DNA of 64,000 nucleotides from Alistipes senegalensis (GTDB lineage Bacteria > Pseudomonadota > Gammaproteobacteria > Burkholderiales > Burkholderiaceae_D), in NCBI GenBank assembly GCA_023664945.1, contig JAMPER010000001.1, forward strand, positions 901,795-965,794. The letters are read 5' to 3'. The notes beneath the pieces were generated by a model. It worked only from the letters and a program-made list of their open reading frames with translations, searched no databases and was not told the DNA's origin. Position 1 is the stretch's first letter. Every line of letters starts with the position of its first letter. The translations under genes and the position numbers were made by a program. Of the stretch, positions 29,838 through 38,009 are shown in pieces.

Positions 29838-30255
29838 TGAAATCCTGATATAACCACAATTATTTGCAAGAAAATTTACAACTTATCTTCGCCCTGTCAT
29901 ATAAGATTCTTTCACCTTTATCTGATAATTATACCAATCATGTTATTCTTTATCATACTCACCGTATAGATCAATTAAGAAGGATTAAAAATCCAGATGA
30001 TCAAAGCAATAATATGACTGTATACAAACCGGCTTATACCTTTTCAAGATGATAAAACATGAAGTACTGCCGTTATGCAAAATTGAATAATACACTTTTC
30101 CAAGTCTCTAGTCACACTAGATTATGCAAAGAACTAAAAATAGGATTGAAACTGGTTATATTTTCCTATAGTTATTACATTGGCTCACTCTTCTTATCCT
30201 AGGCAAAATTGGGAAAGGTATTTATACCTCTCAGAAAAATAAGGTTATTGATAAA
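29838..30255. other. AT-rich gap with no recognisable gene
   Basis: These roughly 420 bases lie between two pseudogenes. I see only short ORFs without support and no terminator or transposon end. The missing 5' half of the following lpxL-like gene should have been here but is not recognisable in any frame. Confidence 0.4.
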
Positions 30256-30705
30256 ATGTTGAGGCATAGACAAAAGCGTTTTAATAAAGAGGTATTATTA
30301 TTTACCCGAAAGCAGTATGTTAAACCAATTATCCGATCCCTGAAAAAGAAAATTCCGTTCTATATGCTGCCGGATATGGATTTTGGCATACGTAATACCG
30401 TATTTACTTCTTTCTTCAGGCATCCTGCCTCAACGCTGACTGCACCTGCACGTATCGCCGCAGCTACCCATGCAATGCTCATTCCGGTAATAGCGTCTTT
30501 TATGCCTGACTACAAAGGGTGGCGCGTCCAGTTTTATCCGCCGTGGCAAGATTTTCCAGGTAACGATATTGTTACAGCAATCCGGTATACGAATGAATGG
30601 ATAGAACAACGTATCCCTGAACATCCCGCTGAATATTTCTGGATGCATAGATGGTTTAAAACGCAGTCTCCTGGAATACCAGATATCTGTCGTATCTCTC
30701 TATAA
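30256..30705 (+). pseudogene. lipid A acyltransferase (LpxL/HtrB-like), 3' half only
   Basis: About 149 residues matching the C-terminal half of lauroyl/myristoyl acyltransferases: FYMLPDMDFG, VFTSFFRHPASTLTAPARIA, VQFYPPWQDFPGNDI and the family-typical EYFWMHRWFKTQSPG. The N-terminal half, including the membrane anchor and the catalytic HX4D (H-F-G-G-L-like) region, is missing, so this is a remnant. A late acyltransferase in an LPS island fits lipid A remodelling. Confidence 0.8.
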
Positions 30706-30756
30706 AAATAGGAAAATTAATAAGTAAAGCAATTGAATAAAAAAGCAGAAAAGTCA

Positions 30757-32569
30757 ATGAAGAAATCACGTTACAAAGACCAGGATACTCAATATATTGT
30801 GCGAAGTTCAAGCAGGCAGGTAAAAGAGGAATGCCGGGAATATGGAATATCAGATGAAACATTCCATATGCCCCAAATTAGCATCATTGTTCCAATTTAT
30901 AATGCAGAAAAATATTTATCTGAATGTTTGGATTCCATCCTTTTGCAAACTTTTACGGATTTTGAAATTATTTGTGTAAACGATGGCAGCACAGATAATA
31001 GCGCAAAAATTTTAGAGAAATATAAAAAATTAGATAAACGCATAAAAATTATTACACATAAAAACCAGGGTGTTGTATTTGCACGAAATAATGCAATAAA
31101 AAAAGCAAAAGGCGAATTTATTTATATATTAGACAGCGACGATATTATAGAAGAAACCACCCTCGAAAAATCTTATAAAGCAATTACCGCAGGCAAGGGA
31201 GATATTATAACCTGCCGCGTTTTCAATTTTGGGAGAAATTCAGGAGGAGAATTGCGCTTCCCCACTCCAAATAAAAGAAATATGGCAACAGGAAATTGCC
31301 TTGTAAACGCAGCACTCTTTAGAAAAAAACTATTTGATAAATCTGGCGGATTTGACACAACGTTTACAAAAGGAATAGAAGACTATGATTTTTATTTAAA
31401 CGCCTGCTACCGCCAGAACGCAAAATTTTACAGGATACCGGAAATTTTATTTTTTTATCGAAAAAAACCAATAAACGAAAGCCGTCAGTTGCAATTTGAG
31501 AAATATCATTACGAAAAATTGACAAATAAATTGAATATCAAGTATCCGGAGATAAAAAAATATAGGGTACTTAAGAAAATATGCGAGTTTTTGTTTCACA
31601 TAAGACACAAGAAAAATTTAATCATTATTAAATTATTTAAAATACCGCTGTTTACTATAAAATATACAAGAGGCAAAATTAATATACGCCTTGCTGGGGG
31701 GGGGGGTATTCCCATCTATGCAGCAAAAAGCACAAAAATAGCTTGCCACTATTTTGATGGCAGGGGAAATTTTGGTGATTTACTCAATCATGCTTTGTTT
31801 AATTTCTTTGGAAAGAAAATTGAGCAAGAAAAAGAACAAAATAGTGAAATCGTGGCTATTGGCTCTTTATTGCAGATTTTTTTAGAAAAAGAAAACTATC
31901 TATAGCAAAACAAATATCCTTATATACAAAAAAACCTATTATTGTTTAGGTAGTGGCTTTATAAAAGATGTACCAACAAATTTTCACCTTTTGCGCCGTC
32001 TTGATGTAAGAGCTGTTCGCGGTTACTATTCTCTGGAGAAATTAAAGCAATTTAATAATATCACTATTGCTAAAAATGTGGCAATAGGTGATCCAGGGCT
32101 ATTGTCAAAATACTTGATTGATATCGCAGGCATAGAGAAAAAATACGACCTGGGAATCATTCCTCATTATGTTGATAAAGAAAATGAACTCTTGGCCAAC
32201 ATCAGAGTTAAAAATTCTATTATCATTGATATTGAGCAACCTCACTCTAAAATTTTCCTAAAACAAATCGCTGAGTGTAAAAATATTATAGCGAGTTCAT
32301 TGCATGGATTAATCGCAGCAGACTCATTAGGCATCCCTAATGTTCGCATGATCTTATCAGACAAAATTACTGGCGGAGATTATAAATACAATGATTATTA
32401 TTCCGCTTTCGGGCTAAAAGAACATAAAATTATAAATTTATCTACGCAAATTTTCACAGAAAAAGATGTTGTTGATATAGTAAAAAACTATAAAATAAGA
32501 TCAGAACAAGTGGAAGAAATTTGTAGAAATTTAATATCAGTCTTCCCATATAAGAATAAAAAAGTATAG
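30757..32569 (+). pseudogene. GT2 glycosyltransferase fused to polysaccharide pyruvyltransferase, frameshifted
   Basis: The open part runs to 31905 (383 residues). Residues 40-300 form a family 2 glycosyltransferase: ISIIVPIYNAEKYL, VNDGSTDNS and the metal-binding YILDSDDII. A G11 tract at about residue 314 then leads in frame into the start of a polysaccharide pyruvyltransferase (ACHYFDGRGNFGDLLNHALF). The rest of that domain continues in two other frames: KLSIAKQISLYTKKPIIV, then LGSGFIKDVPTNFHLLRRLDVRAVRG to ISVFPYKNKKV. Two single-base deletions (about 31885-31895 and 31945-31947) would explain this. The start is the ATG at 30757; a TTG lies upstream. Confidence 0.75.
31696..31706 (+). 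repeat. homopolymeric G11 tract at the GT2-pyruvyltransferase junction
   Basis: Eleven consecutive G's in a gene that is otherwise strongly AT-rich. With eleven the frame is open across both domains; with ten the GT2 protein would end at a TAG about 12 codons later, and with nine or twelve at a TGA about 18-19 codons later. Confidence 0.92.
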
Positions 32570-32639
32570 TATTGTGTCCACCTTCTCTCTTCCCCTAGAA
32601 CAAGGCATGATAAACTGGAGTTTTCTATGAACGCCTGAC

Positions 32640-33060
32640 ACATGAGACAGGGTAAAAAAGTTCCGATTTACAGAAATACAAATTGAATCGATATTAGAAA
32701 AAGCATATCGGGAAGACGATATTTCCGGCATCACAACATCAATAATGCGACGTTTCACAAATAAAAATCGAAATATGGCTGCATGGAAGCCTCTGACATT
32801 AAACGATTAAAAGAACTGGAAGCAGAAAAATAGCGAAATCAAGAAGGTGTATGCAGAGTTGAGTCTTGAGAATAAGGCCCTGGAAGGATTATTCGCAAAA
32901 AAGGATTGGTGACAGCGGGGCGGAAAGATTGTGCCGCTACACTGGTATCAGAAAAATTGAGTTTCAAACAAGCCTGTGCGGTCTTCGGTGTAAATGCTTT
33001 GGTCGGATTAGGCTCAAAGACCATCGCTTCAATCACAAGCGGGTTAATCGAGTGTACTGC
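32640..33060 (+). mobile_element. degraded IS3-family transposase remnant
   Basis: Fragments in shifting frames match IS3-type OrfA: RFTEIQIESILEKAYREDDISGI, then MEASDIKRLKELEAEK, then KKVYAELSLENKALEGLFAKKDW. The start of OrfB follows (LVTAGRKDCAATLVSEKLSFKQACAVFGVN). Stops and frameshifts break every piece and no terminal inverted repeats were seen. It marks the right border of the LPS island. Confidence 0.72.
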
Positions 33061-33297
33061 CAGGTGAAATTGAACTTACAATGCAGGACAAAGCGCATAT
33101 TACTCAAACACCCAACGAAGCCCCTAGAAGTAACCCAGGCAGTGGATCAGCCGGGTAAGCCCCGGCAAAACGGGAAAACCCTACGTTACAGGTGTCTCAA
33201 TAAGCAGAAAGTGGACAACATGTTCAGCTACTCCATCTTCTCTGCGAATCCATACCCGGCAACGTATAATATGGCCGTCTTTTCACAGGAGAAAAAA
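33061..33297 (+). promoter_or_regulatory. upstream region of pstS
   Basis: The region up to the IS remnant holds no clear gene; the open frame through it shows no family resemblance. A perfect TATAAT (about 33265-33270) lies some 30 bases before the ATG and a Shine-Dalgarno CAGGAG about six bases before it. No convincing Pho box was recognised. Confidence 0.4.
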
Positions 33298-34137
33298 ATG
33301 AAACAATTCTATACATGGGGCAGCCGTTTCTTGTCAGTGGTCTTGTGTACCGCGCTGATGGCCACATCGGCAGGCGCATCGGAATTGGATGCATTTGCCG
33401 GCATGAGCGGGAAAATTGATATTGCAGGCGGCACAGCGCATATTCCGGTCATGAAAGCGGCAGCAAAACGCATCATGCGCGTCAATCCGGCTATCCGCAT
33501 CAGCATCGCTGCCGGCGGCTCCGGGGTTGGCGTACAAAAGGTTGGCGAAGGGCTGGTACAAATCGGCAATACCGGCCGCGCCCTCAGTACGGAAGAAATT
33601 GCAAAATATGGCCTGCAATCCTGGCCGTTTGCGCTGGATGGCGTTGCCGTTGTCATCCATCCCGGCAACCCTCTTGCTAACCTGACCTCAGCACAAATAC
33701 GCGATATCTTCTCGGGAAAAATCACCAACTGGAAAGCGCTTGGCGGACGCGATGCAGCCATTCATCTCTATACGCGTGATGAAGCCAGCGGAACACGGGA
33801 AGTTTTCTGGAAAAAATTGCTGAAAAAAGGGGCTATTATCGATACAGCCAATGTTGTCACCTCTAACGGCGCCATGAAAACAGCGCTTGCCAGCGATCCG
33901 GATGGCATTGGTTACGTTTCCATTGGGCATATCGACCAGACCATCAAGGCCCCCACCCTGGATCAGGTAGCGCCTACCCAGGAAAACGCTCTCTCCGGCA
34001 AATACCCTGTTGTACGCAAACTCTACATGAATACCAAGGGTACACCGGATGCATTGACAGCAGCCTTCATCCGCTATGTTCGCGGGCCTGAAGGTGCAAA
34101 AATGACTGAAGCAGCCGGATATCTGCCCATTAAATAG
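33298..34137 (+). CDS. pstS: phosphate ABC transporter, periplasmic phosphate-binding protein
   Basis: Periplasmic substrate-binding subunit, 279 residues. The Sec signal peptide ends at ATSAGASE, and the mature part has the phosphate-binding motifs IDIAGGTAHIPV, AAGGSGVGVQKV, NTGRALSTEE, TRDEASGTREVFW and GYVSIGHI. It is shorter than E. coli PstS (346 residues), closer to the compact PstS class. First gene of pstSCAB, directly behind an IS remnant, so its original promoter context may have been altered. A frame open further upstream is not used. Confidence 0.9.
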   Translation: MKQFYTWGSRFLSVVLCTALMATSAGASELDAFAGMSGKIDIAGGTAHIPVMKAAAKRIMRVNPAIRISIAAGGSGVGVQKVGEGLVQIGNTGRALSTEEIAKYGLQSWPFALDGVAVVIHPGNPLANLTSAQIRDIFSGKITNWKALGGRDAAIHLYTRDEASGTREVFWKKLLKKGAIIDTANVVTSNGAMKTALASDPDGIGYVSIGHIDQTIKAPTLDQVAPTQENALSGKYPVVRKLYMNTKGTPDALTAAFIRYVRGPEGAKMTEAAGYLPIK

Positions 34138-34139
34138 GC

Positions 34140-34991
34140 ATGGTTGTTACTCTGCTTTTTGGTGCTGCGGCATTTTCAGGATTGGCAGTATTGGCTATTT
34201 TTGCTTTCCTGCTATGGTTCTCCCTCCCCGTTTTTCAGGGTGAAATGCTGGTTTCACTGCTTTCCTGGCACTGGAGGCCTACTGAAAATGCCTTTGGCAT
34301 TCTGCCCATGATAGCCGGATCAATATGCCTGTCAGTTTCAGCTATGCTGATTGCCTTTCCTGTCGGAGTAGGAATAAGCGGTTTTCTTCATGGCCTGGGA
34401 CCGGCCTGGCTATCCAGGCCGGTCTTGGGCATCGTCCGCTTTATGACCAGCATTCCGACTGTAGTCTATGGCCTTGTTTCCGCTTTTCTGCTGGTGCCGC
34501 TGTTGCGCACCGGTTTTTCCGGTTCGGGTTTTTCCTGGCTGGCAGCATCCCTCACGCTGTCGCTGCTCATATTACCAACGATTATTCTGATTCTGGACAG
34601 CCAGTTTCGTCTGCTGCATGAAGAGTGGTATATCAGTACCGCCGCGCTGGGAATTTCGCCTGCGCAACAATTTCTCCACCTGACCCTGCCGCTTTCATCA
34701 CATGGTTTATGGATGGCACTTGCATTGGGATTTGGGCGTGCCATTGGTGATACCATGATTTCTCTCATGCTGGCTGGCAATGCACCGCAGCTTCCCCTTT
34801 CTCCACTGGATTCTATCCGCACACTGACAGCGCATATTGCGCTGGTAGTCTCAACAGACAGCCAGGGAATAGCATATGCATCGCTGTTTGCATGCGGTCT
34901 GCTGCTGTTTGCCGTTTCTCTGCTGATCAATATTGCCCTGTACCGCCTGCGCAAGATATCCGGCAGACAAGAGGAAAACCATGCCGGTTAG
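34140..34991 (+). CDS. pstC: phosphate ABC transporter permease PstC
   Basis: Inner-membrane permease, 283 residues, six membrane segments. The cytoplasmic EAA loop reads ISTAALGISPAQQFLHLTLPLS, and GRAIGDTMISLML is typical of PstC. The start is two bases after the pstS stop, and the end overlaps pstA by 11 bp, so the operon is tightly coupled. Confidence 0.93.
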   Translation: MVVTLLFGAAAFSGLAVLAIFAFLLWFSLPVFQGEMLVSLLSWHWRPTENAFGILPMIAGSICLSVSAMLIAFPVGVGISGFLHGLGPAWLSRPVLGIVRFMTSIPTVVYGLVSAFLLVPLLRTGFSGSGFSWLAASLTLSLLILPTIILILDSQFRLLHEEWYISTAALGISPAQQFLHLTLPLSSHGLWMALALGFGRAIGDTMISLMLAGNAPQLPLSPLDSIRTLTAHIALVVSTDSQGIAYASLFACGLLLFAVSLLINIALYRLRKISGRQEENHAG

Positions 34992-35880
34992 AACATCCCG
35001 TTTTCTCGGCATAGCCAAAGTGGCTGCCTGGCTCTCAACAGGCATGGTTCTTCTTGCATTGGCACTGTTGCTCCTTTTTCTTTTTTTCCAAAGTATGCCG
35101 GGTTGGTCTGTCTCCCTGTTTTTTGGCGACACGCCGGTACGTGACGCCCTGTTGGGTCATATACCGGTATTTGATGGCGTATGGCCGGCCTGCATCGGTA
35201 CATTGGCATTGGTACTTCTTTCCATGGCAATGGCAATTCCGATTGGCGTGGCTGCAGGCATCTACCTGGCAGAATACACACACGGCCGCTACCGGGAGTG
35301 GCTTGCATTCTGTGTCGATGTGCTTGCCGGAATGCCATCTATTCTGGTTGGTCTGTTTGGCTTTGCCCTCATCTTGTTTTTGCGGCGAACAATTGCGCCG
35401 GGAGCCAATACAGGTCTTTTGCTGTCAGCGCTGTGCCTGGCCGTACTGGTTCTTCCCTACCTGATCAGCACAACCCGCCTGGCTATAACAGGCTTACCCA
35501 TCCAGCTGCGCTTAACAGGCATCAGCCTGGGATTATCCCATCATAAAATTATCCGGCACATTCTGCTTCCGGCTGCATTACGCGGTATTTTCAGCGGCAT
35601 TATCCTTGCCATAGGCAGGGCAGCGGAAGATACTGCCGTCATCCTGCTAACCGGCGCTGTAGCCAATGCAGGCACACCTTCTTCACTCACCGGAAAATAT
35701 GAGGCTTTGCCATTTTATATTTACTATCTGGCTGCCGAACACCAGTCGCAGGAAGAGCTTGCCCAGACATTTGCCGCAGCCGTTGTGCTGCTATGCCTGA
35801 CCGGCTTCATGTTCGGCTGTGCTCGATGGCTCAGAAAACGGCTTGAGCAACACTGGGAAAAAGGAGGACAGCCATCATGA
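34981..35880 (+). CDS. pstA: phosphate ABC transporter permease PstA
   Basis: Second permease, 299 residues, with six membrane segments, the periplasmic loop after the first one (MPGWSVSLFFGDTP), MPSILVGLFGFAL and the EAA loop SLGLSHHKIIRHILLPAALRG, then GRAAEDTAVILLTGA. The ATG at 34981 has GAGGAAAA just upstream; an in-frame GTG/TTG start further up would only extend a hydrophilic tail. It overlaps pstB by ATGA. Confidence 0.92.
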   Translation: MPVRTSRFLGIAKVAAWLSTGMVLLALALLLLFLFFQSMPGWSVSLFFGDTPVRDALLGHIPVFDGVWPACIGTLALVLLSMAMAIPIGVAAGIYLAEYTHGRYREWLAFCVDVLAGMPSILVGLFGFALILFLRRTIAPGANTGLLLSALCLAVLVLPYLISTTRLAITGLPIQLRLTGISLGLSHHKIIRHILLPAALRGIFSGIILAIGRAAEDTAVILLTGAVANAGTPSSLTGKYEALPFYIYYLAAEHQSQEELAQTFAAAVVLLCLTGFMFGCARWLRKRLEQHWEKGGQPS

Positions 35881-36635
35881 CATCTGATGCTATTCGTCTC
35901 AAACAGGTATCCGTCCGCTTCTCTGGCAAGCCGGTAATTCAGGATATCAGCATGGCTATTCCTTCGGGTGCCCTCACTTTCCTGCTGGGACGTTCCGGTT
36001 CGGGAAAAACAACCCTGCTGCGCACCATTAACCGGTTAAATGCCTGTTTTCCTAACTGTGAAACACAAGGCGAAGTCATGATCAGACTGGGATGGGAATG
36101 GATAAACGCTTACCACAGCAAAACCATTCCGGAAAAATTGCGGCAACAGGTCGGCATGGTATTCCAAACGCCCAATGTGCTGCCGTTATCCATTGCACGC
36201 AACATTGCCCTGCCGCTTGAGGCAGCACTGTCATTGCCAGCTTCCGAAAAACAGGACCGGATTGAACAGGCACTGCGCGACGTATTCCTCTGGAATGAAG
36301 TCAAAGACAGGCTTTCCAAACCCGCAGCTTCCCTTTCCGGCGGGCAACAGCAACGTTTATGCCTGGCGCGAACACTGGCCATGCAGCCGGAAATTCTGCT
36401 GCTTGACGAACCAACAGCCTCACTGGATTTCAGGGCGGCTGAACAGATTGAAGACCTGCTGTCAGAATTGAAAACGCGTTATACGCTGGTTGTCGTTTCT
36501 CACAGCCTCCGGCAAGCCGGCAAATTGGCTGACCATGTCTTCGTCTTGCATGATGGCAAACAGATTGAAACCCTTTCATCTGACATATTCCGTAACCGGG
36601 AAGCCCTGTTGGCTGCTTTGGGAGAGTGGTTCTGA
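35877..36635 (+). CDS. pstB: phosphate ABC transporter ATP-binding protein
   Basis: ATPase subunit, 252 residues. Walker A LLGRSGSGKTTLL, Q-loop VFQTPNVLPLSIARN, signature LSGGQQQRLCLARTLA, Walker B ILLLDEPTASLD and the H-loop VVVSHSL are intact. NRLNACFPNCETQGEV corresponds to the PstB-specific NRMND...EGEV segment. No phoU or phoBR follows: the next gene is convergent mnmH. Confidence 0.94.
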   Translation: MTSDAIRLKQVSVRFSGKPVIQDISMAIPSGALTFLLGRSGSGKTTLLRTINRLNACFPNCETQGEVMIRLGWEWINAYHSKTIPEKLRQQVGMVFQTPNVLPLSIARNIALPLEAALSLPASEKQDRIEQALRDVFLWNEVKDRLSKPAASLSGGQQQRLCLARTLAMQPEILLLDEPTASLDFRAAEQIEDLLSELKTRYTLVVVSHSLRQAGKLADHVFVLHDGKQIETLSSDIFRNREALLAALGEWF

Positions 36636-36653
36636 AAAAACAACCATAGTTAC

Positions 36654-37718
36654 TCACATAGCCATCAATTCCTGAGCCGCCTGGCTGAAACTGGCCTCGT
36701 CAATATCCGGCAATTTCAGCTCCTGCGCTTCTTCAGCATGGATAAAATTACGATAAATAGAACGCAGATATAACGGGTCATAATGTTCGGCCAGCAATTC
36801 CCCGACCAGCACATTCATCTGTCCCTCCAATGCGAGATCCTGCCAGCGCCCGATTTTGGCATGGCCATGTAACTCTGTCAGGCGCGCCAGACGCTCATTC
36901 AGCCAGACAGGATCTTTCACGAAATGCGCATAATCCTCCATCAGTAACCGTTTACGGTTCTCCAGGGAAAGCGTCAGGGCTGTACACCGTGATACGCGAA
37001 TACGGTCAATCAGGGCATCAGGCACCCGAAGTGCCCCCACCTTCCGGCTTTCAGACTCAACAAAAACCGGGCGGGAAGAATCACACCGGCGAAGCGTATC
37101 CCATAAACGACTCTCAAAACCTTTCTGGGAAGGTTGCGGGCTGGCAGGAATATTGCCAAGAACCGAACCGCGATGGGCAGCAAGCTGTTCCAGATCAAGT
37201 ACTTGCGCGCCTTTTTCCGCAAGGGCGCGAAGCAAACGGCTTTTCCCGCTGCCTGTCGTACCGCAAATGACATGAAATGAATAACGCGCTACGGTCTCAT
37301 CCAGCGCCCTGATCACTTCGCGGCGATAGGTTTTATACCCGCCTTCAAGCTGGCTGGCCTGCCAGCCTATCTTGGAAAGGATATGCGCCATAGCGCCGCT
37401 GCGGTTACCTCCCCGCCAGCAATAGACAAGCGGCTTCCACTGTTTTGGCTTATCCAGAAAATACTGCTCTATATGATTGGCAATATTTCTTGCGACAAGC
37501 GCCGCCCCCACTTTTTTGGCTTCAAAAGCGTTAACCTGCTTGTAAAGCGTACCCACACGAATACGCTCCTCATTGTCCAGAACAGGACAATTTATTGCGC
37601 CAGGAATATGATCCTCCGCATACTCGGCAGGACTACGCACATCAATGATGATGTCATATCCGTCAAGACGCGAGAAAAAGCGGTTATCCGCATCAGCGGT
37701 ATCACGTGGCATAAGCAA
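36654..37718 (-). CDS. mnmH: tRNA 2-selenouridine synthase
   Basis: Converts 2-thiouridine to 2-selenouridine at the wobble position of certain tRNAs, using selenophosphate and a geranylated intermediate; 354 residues. N-terminal rhodanese domain with catalytic Cys100 (YCWRGGNRS) and a C-terminal P-loop domain (GTTGSGKSRLLRAL, about 152-165). A selenophosphate synthase gene (selD) would be needed elsewhere. It is convergent with pstB and divergent from the DUF2157 gene. Confidence 0.95.
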   Translation of the reverse strand: MLMPRDTADADNRFFSRLDGYDIIIDVRSPAEYAEDHIPGAINCPVLDNEERIRVGTLYKQVNAFEAKKVGAALVARNIANHIEQYFLDKPKQWKPLVYCWRGGNRSGAMAHILSKIGWQASQLEGGYKTYRREVIRALDETVARYSFHVICGTTGSGKSRLLRALAEKGAQVLDLEQLAAHRGSVLGNIPASPQPSQKGFESRLWDTLRRCDSSRPVFVESESRKVGALRVPDALIDRIRVSRCTALTLSLENRKRLLMEDYAHFVKDPVWLNERLARLTELHGHAKIGRWQDLALEGQMNVLVGELLAEHYDPLYLRSIYRNFIHAEEAQELKLPDIDEASFSQAAQELMAM

Positions 37719-37925
37719 TAATCAGAAGAAAACCTGACCCGGCAAAAACAGAAACAGGCCGGCAATTTTTCGCGCCTTATACGGAACAACGCCGGAAATG
37801 GATAGCAATATAACGACAGAAAGCAAACGTGTCAAAATGCATCCGGTTCAGGCAACAGCGTTACCATCAGCTCCTGCAGCCTGGAATGGAACCTTCTTCT
37901 GCCGTCAGCAATCAAACCCCATCGC

Positions 37926-37954
37926 TTGACTTTTTTAAACTTCCGGCATTTAAT
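37926..37954 (+). promoter_or_regulatory. sigma70-type promoter of the DUF2157 gene
   Basis: TTGACT at 37926-37931 and TTTAAT at 37949-37954 are separated by exactly 17 bp. It points to the gene starting at 38010, and its -10 is the left edge of a long AT-rich palindrome. Confidence 0.7.
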
Positions 37955-37992
37955 AACTATATAACTAGTTATATAGTTATATAGTTATTAAA
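37949..37992. promoter_or_regulatory. 19-bp AT-rich inverted repeat, probable operator
   Basis: TTTAATAACTATATAACTA (37949-37967) recurs as its exact reverse complement at 37974-37992. Inside, three direct 8-mers beginning AGTTAT and two inverted ones are stacked end to end, and a 24-bp perfect palindrome spans 37955-37978. It overlaps the -10 and the expected start of transcription, so a repressor binding here would block the promoter. Confidence 0.75.
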
Positions 37993-38009
37993 TTTCATGT
38001 GAGAACAGC

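Noticed and set aside
29864-30052. 62-codon ORF between the two LPS pseudogenes
   Set aside because: Random AT-rich composition and no ribosome binding site.
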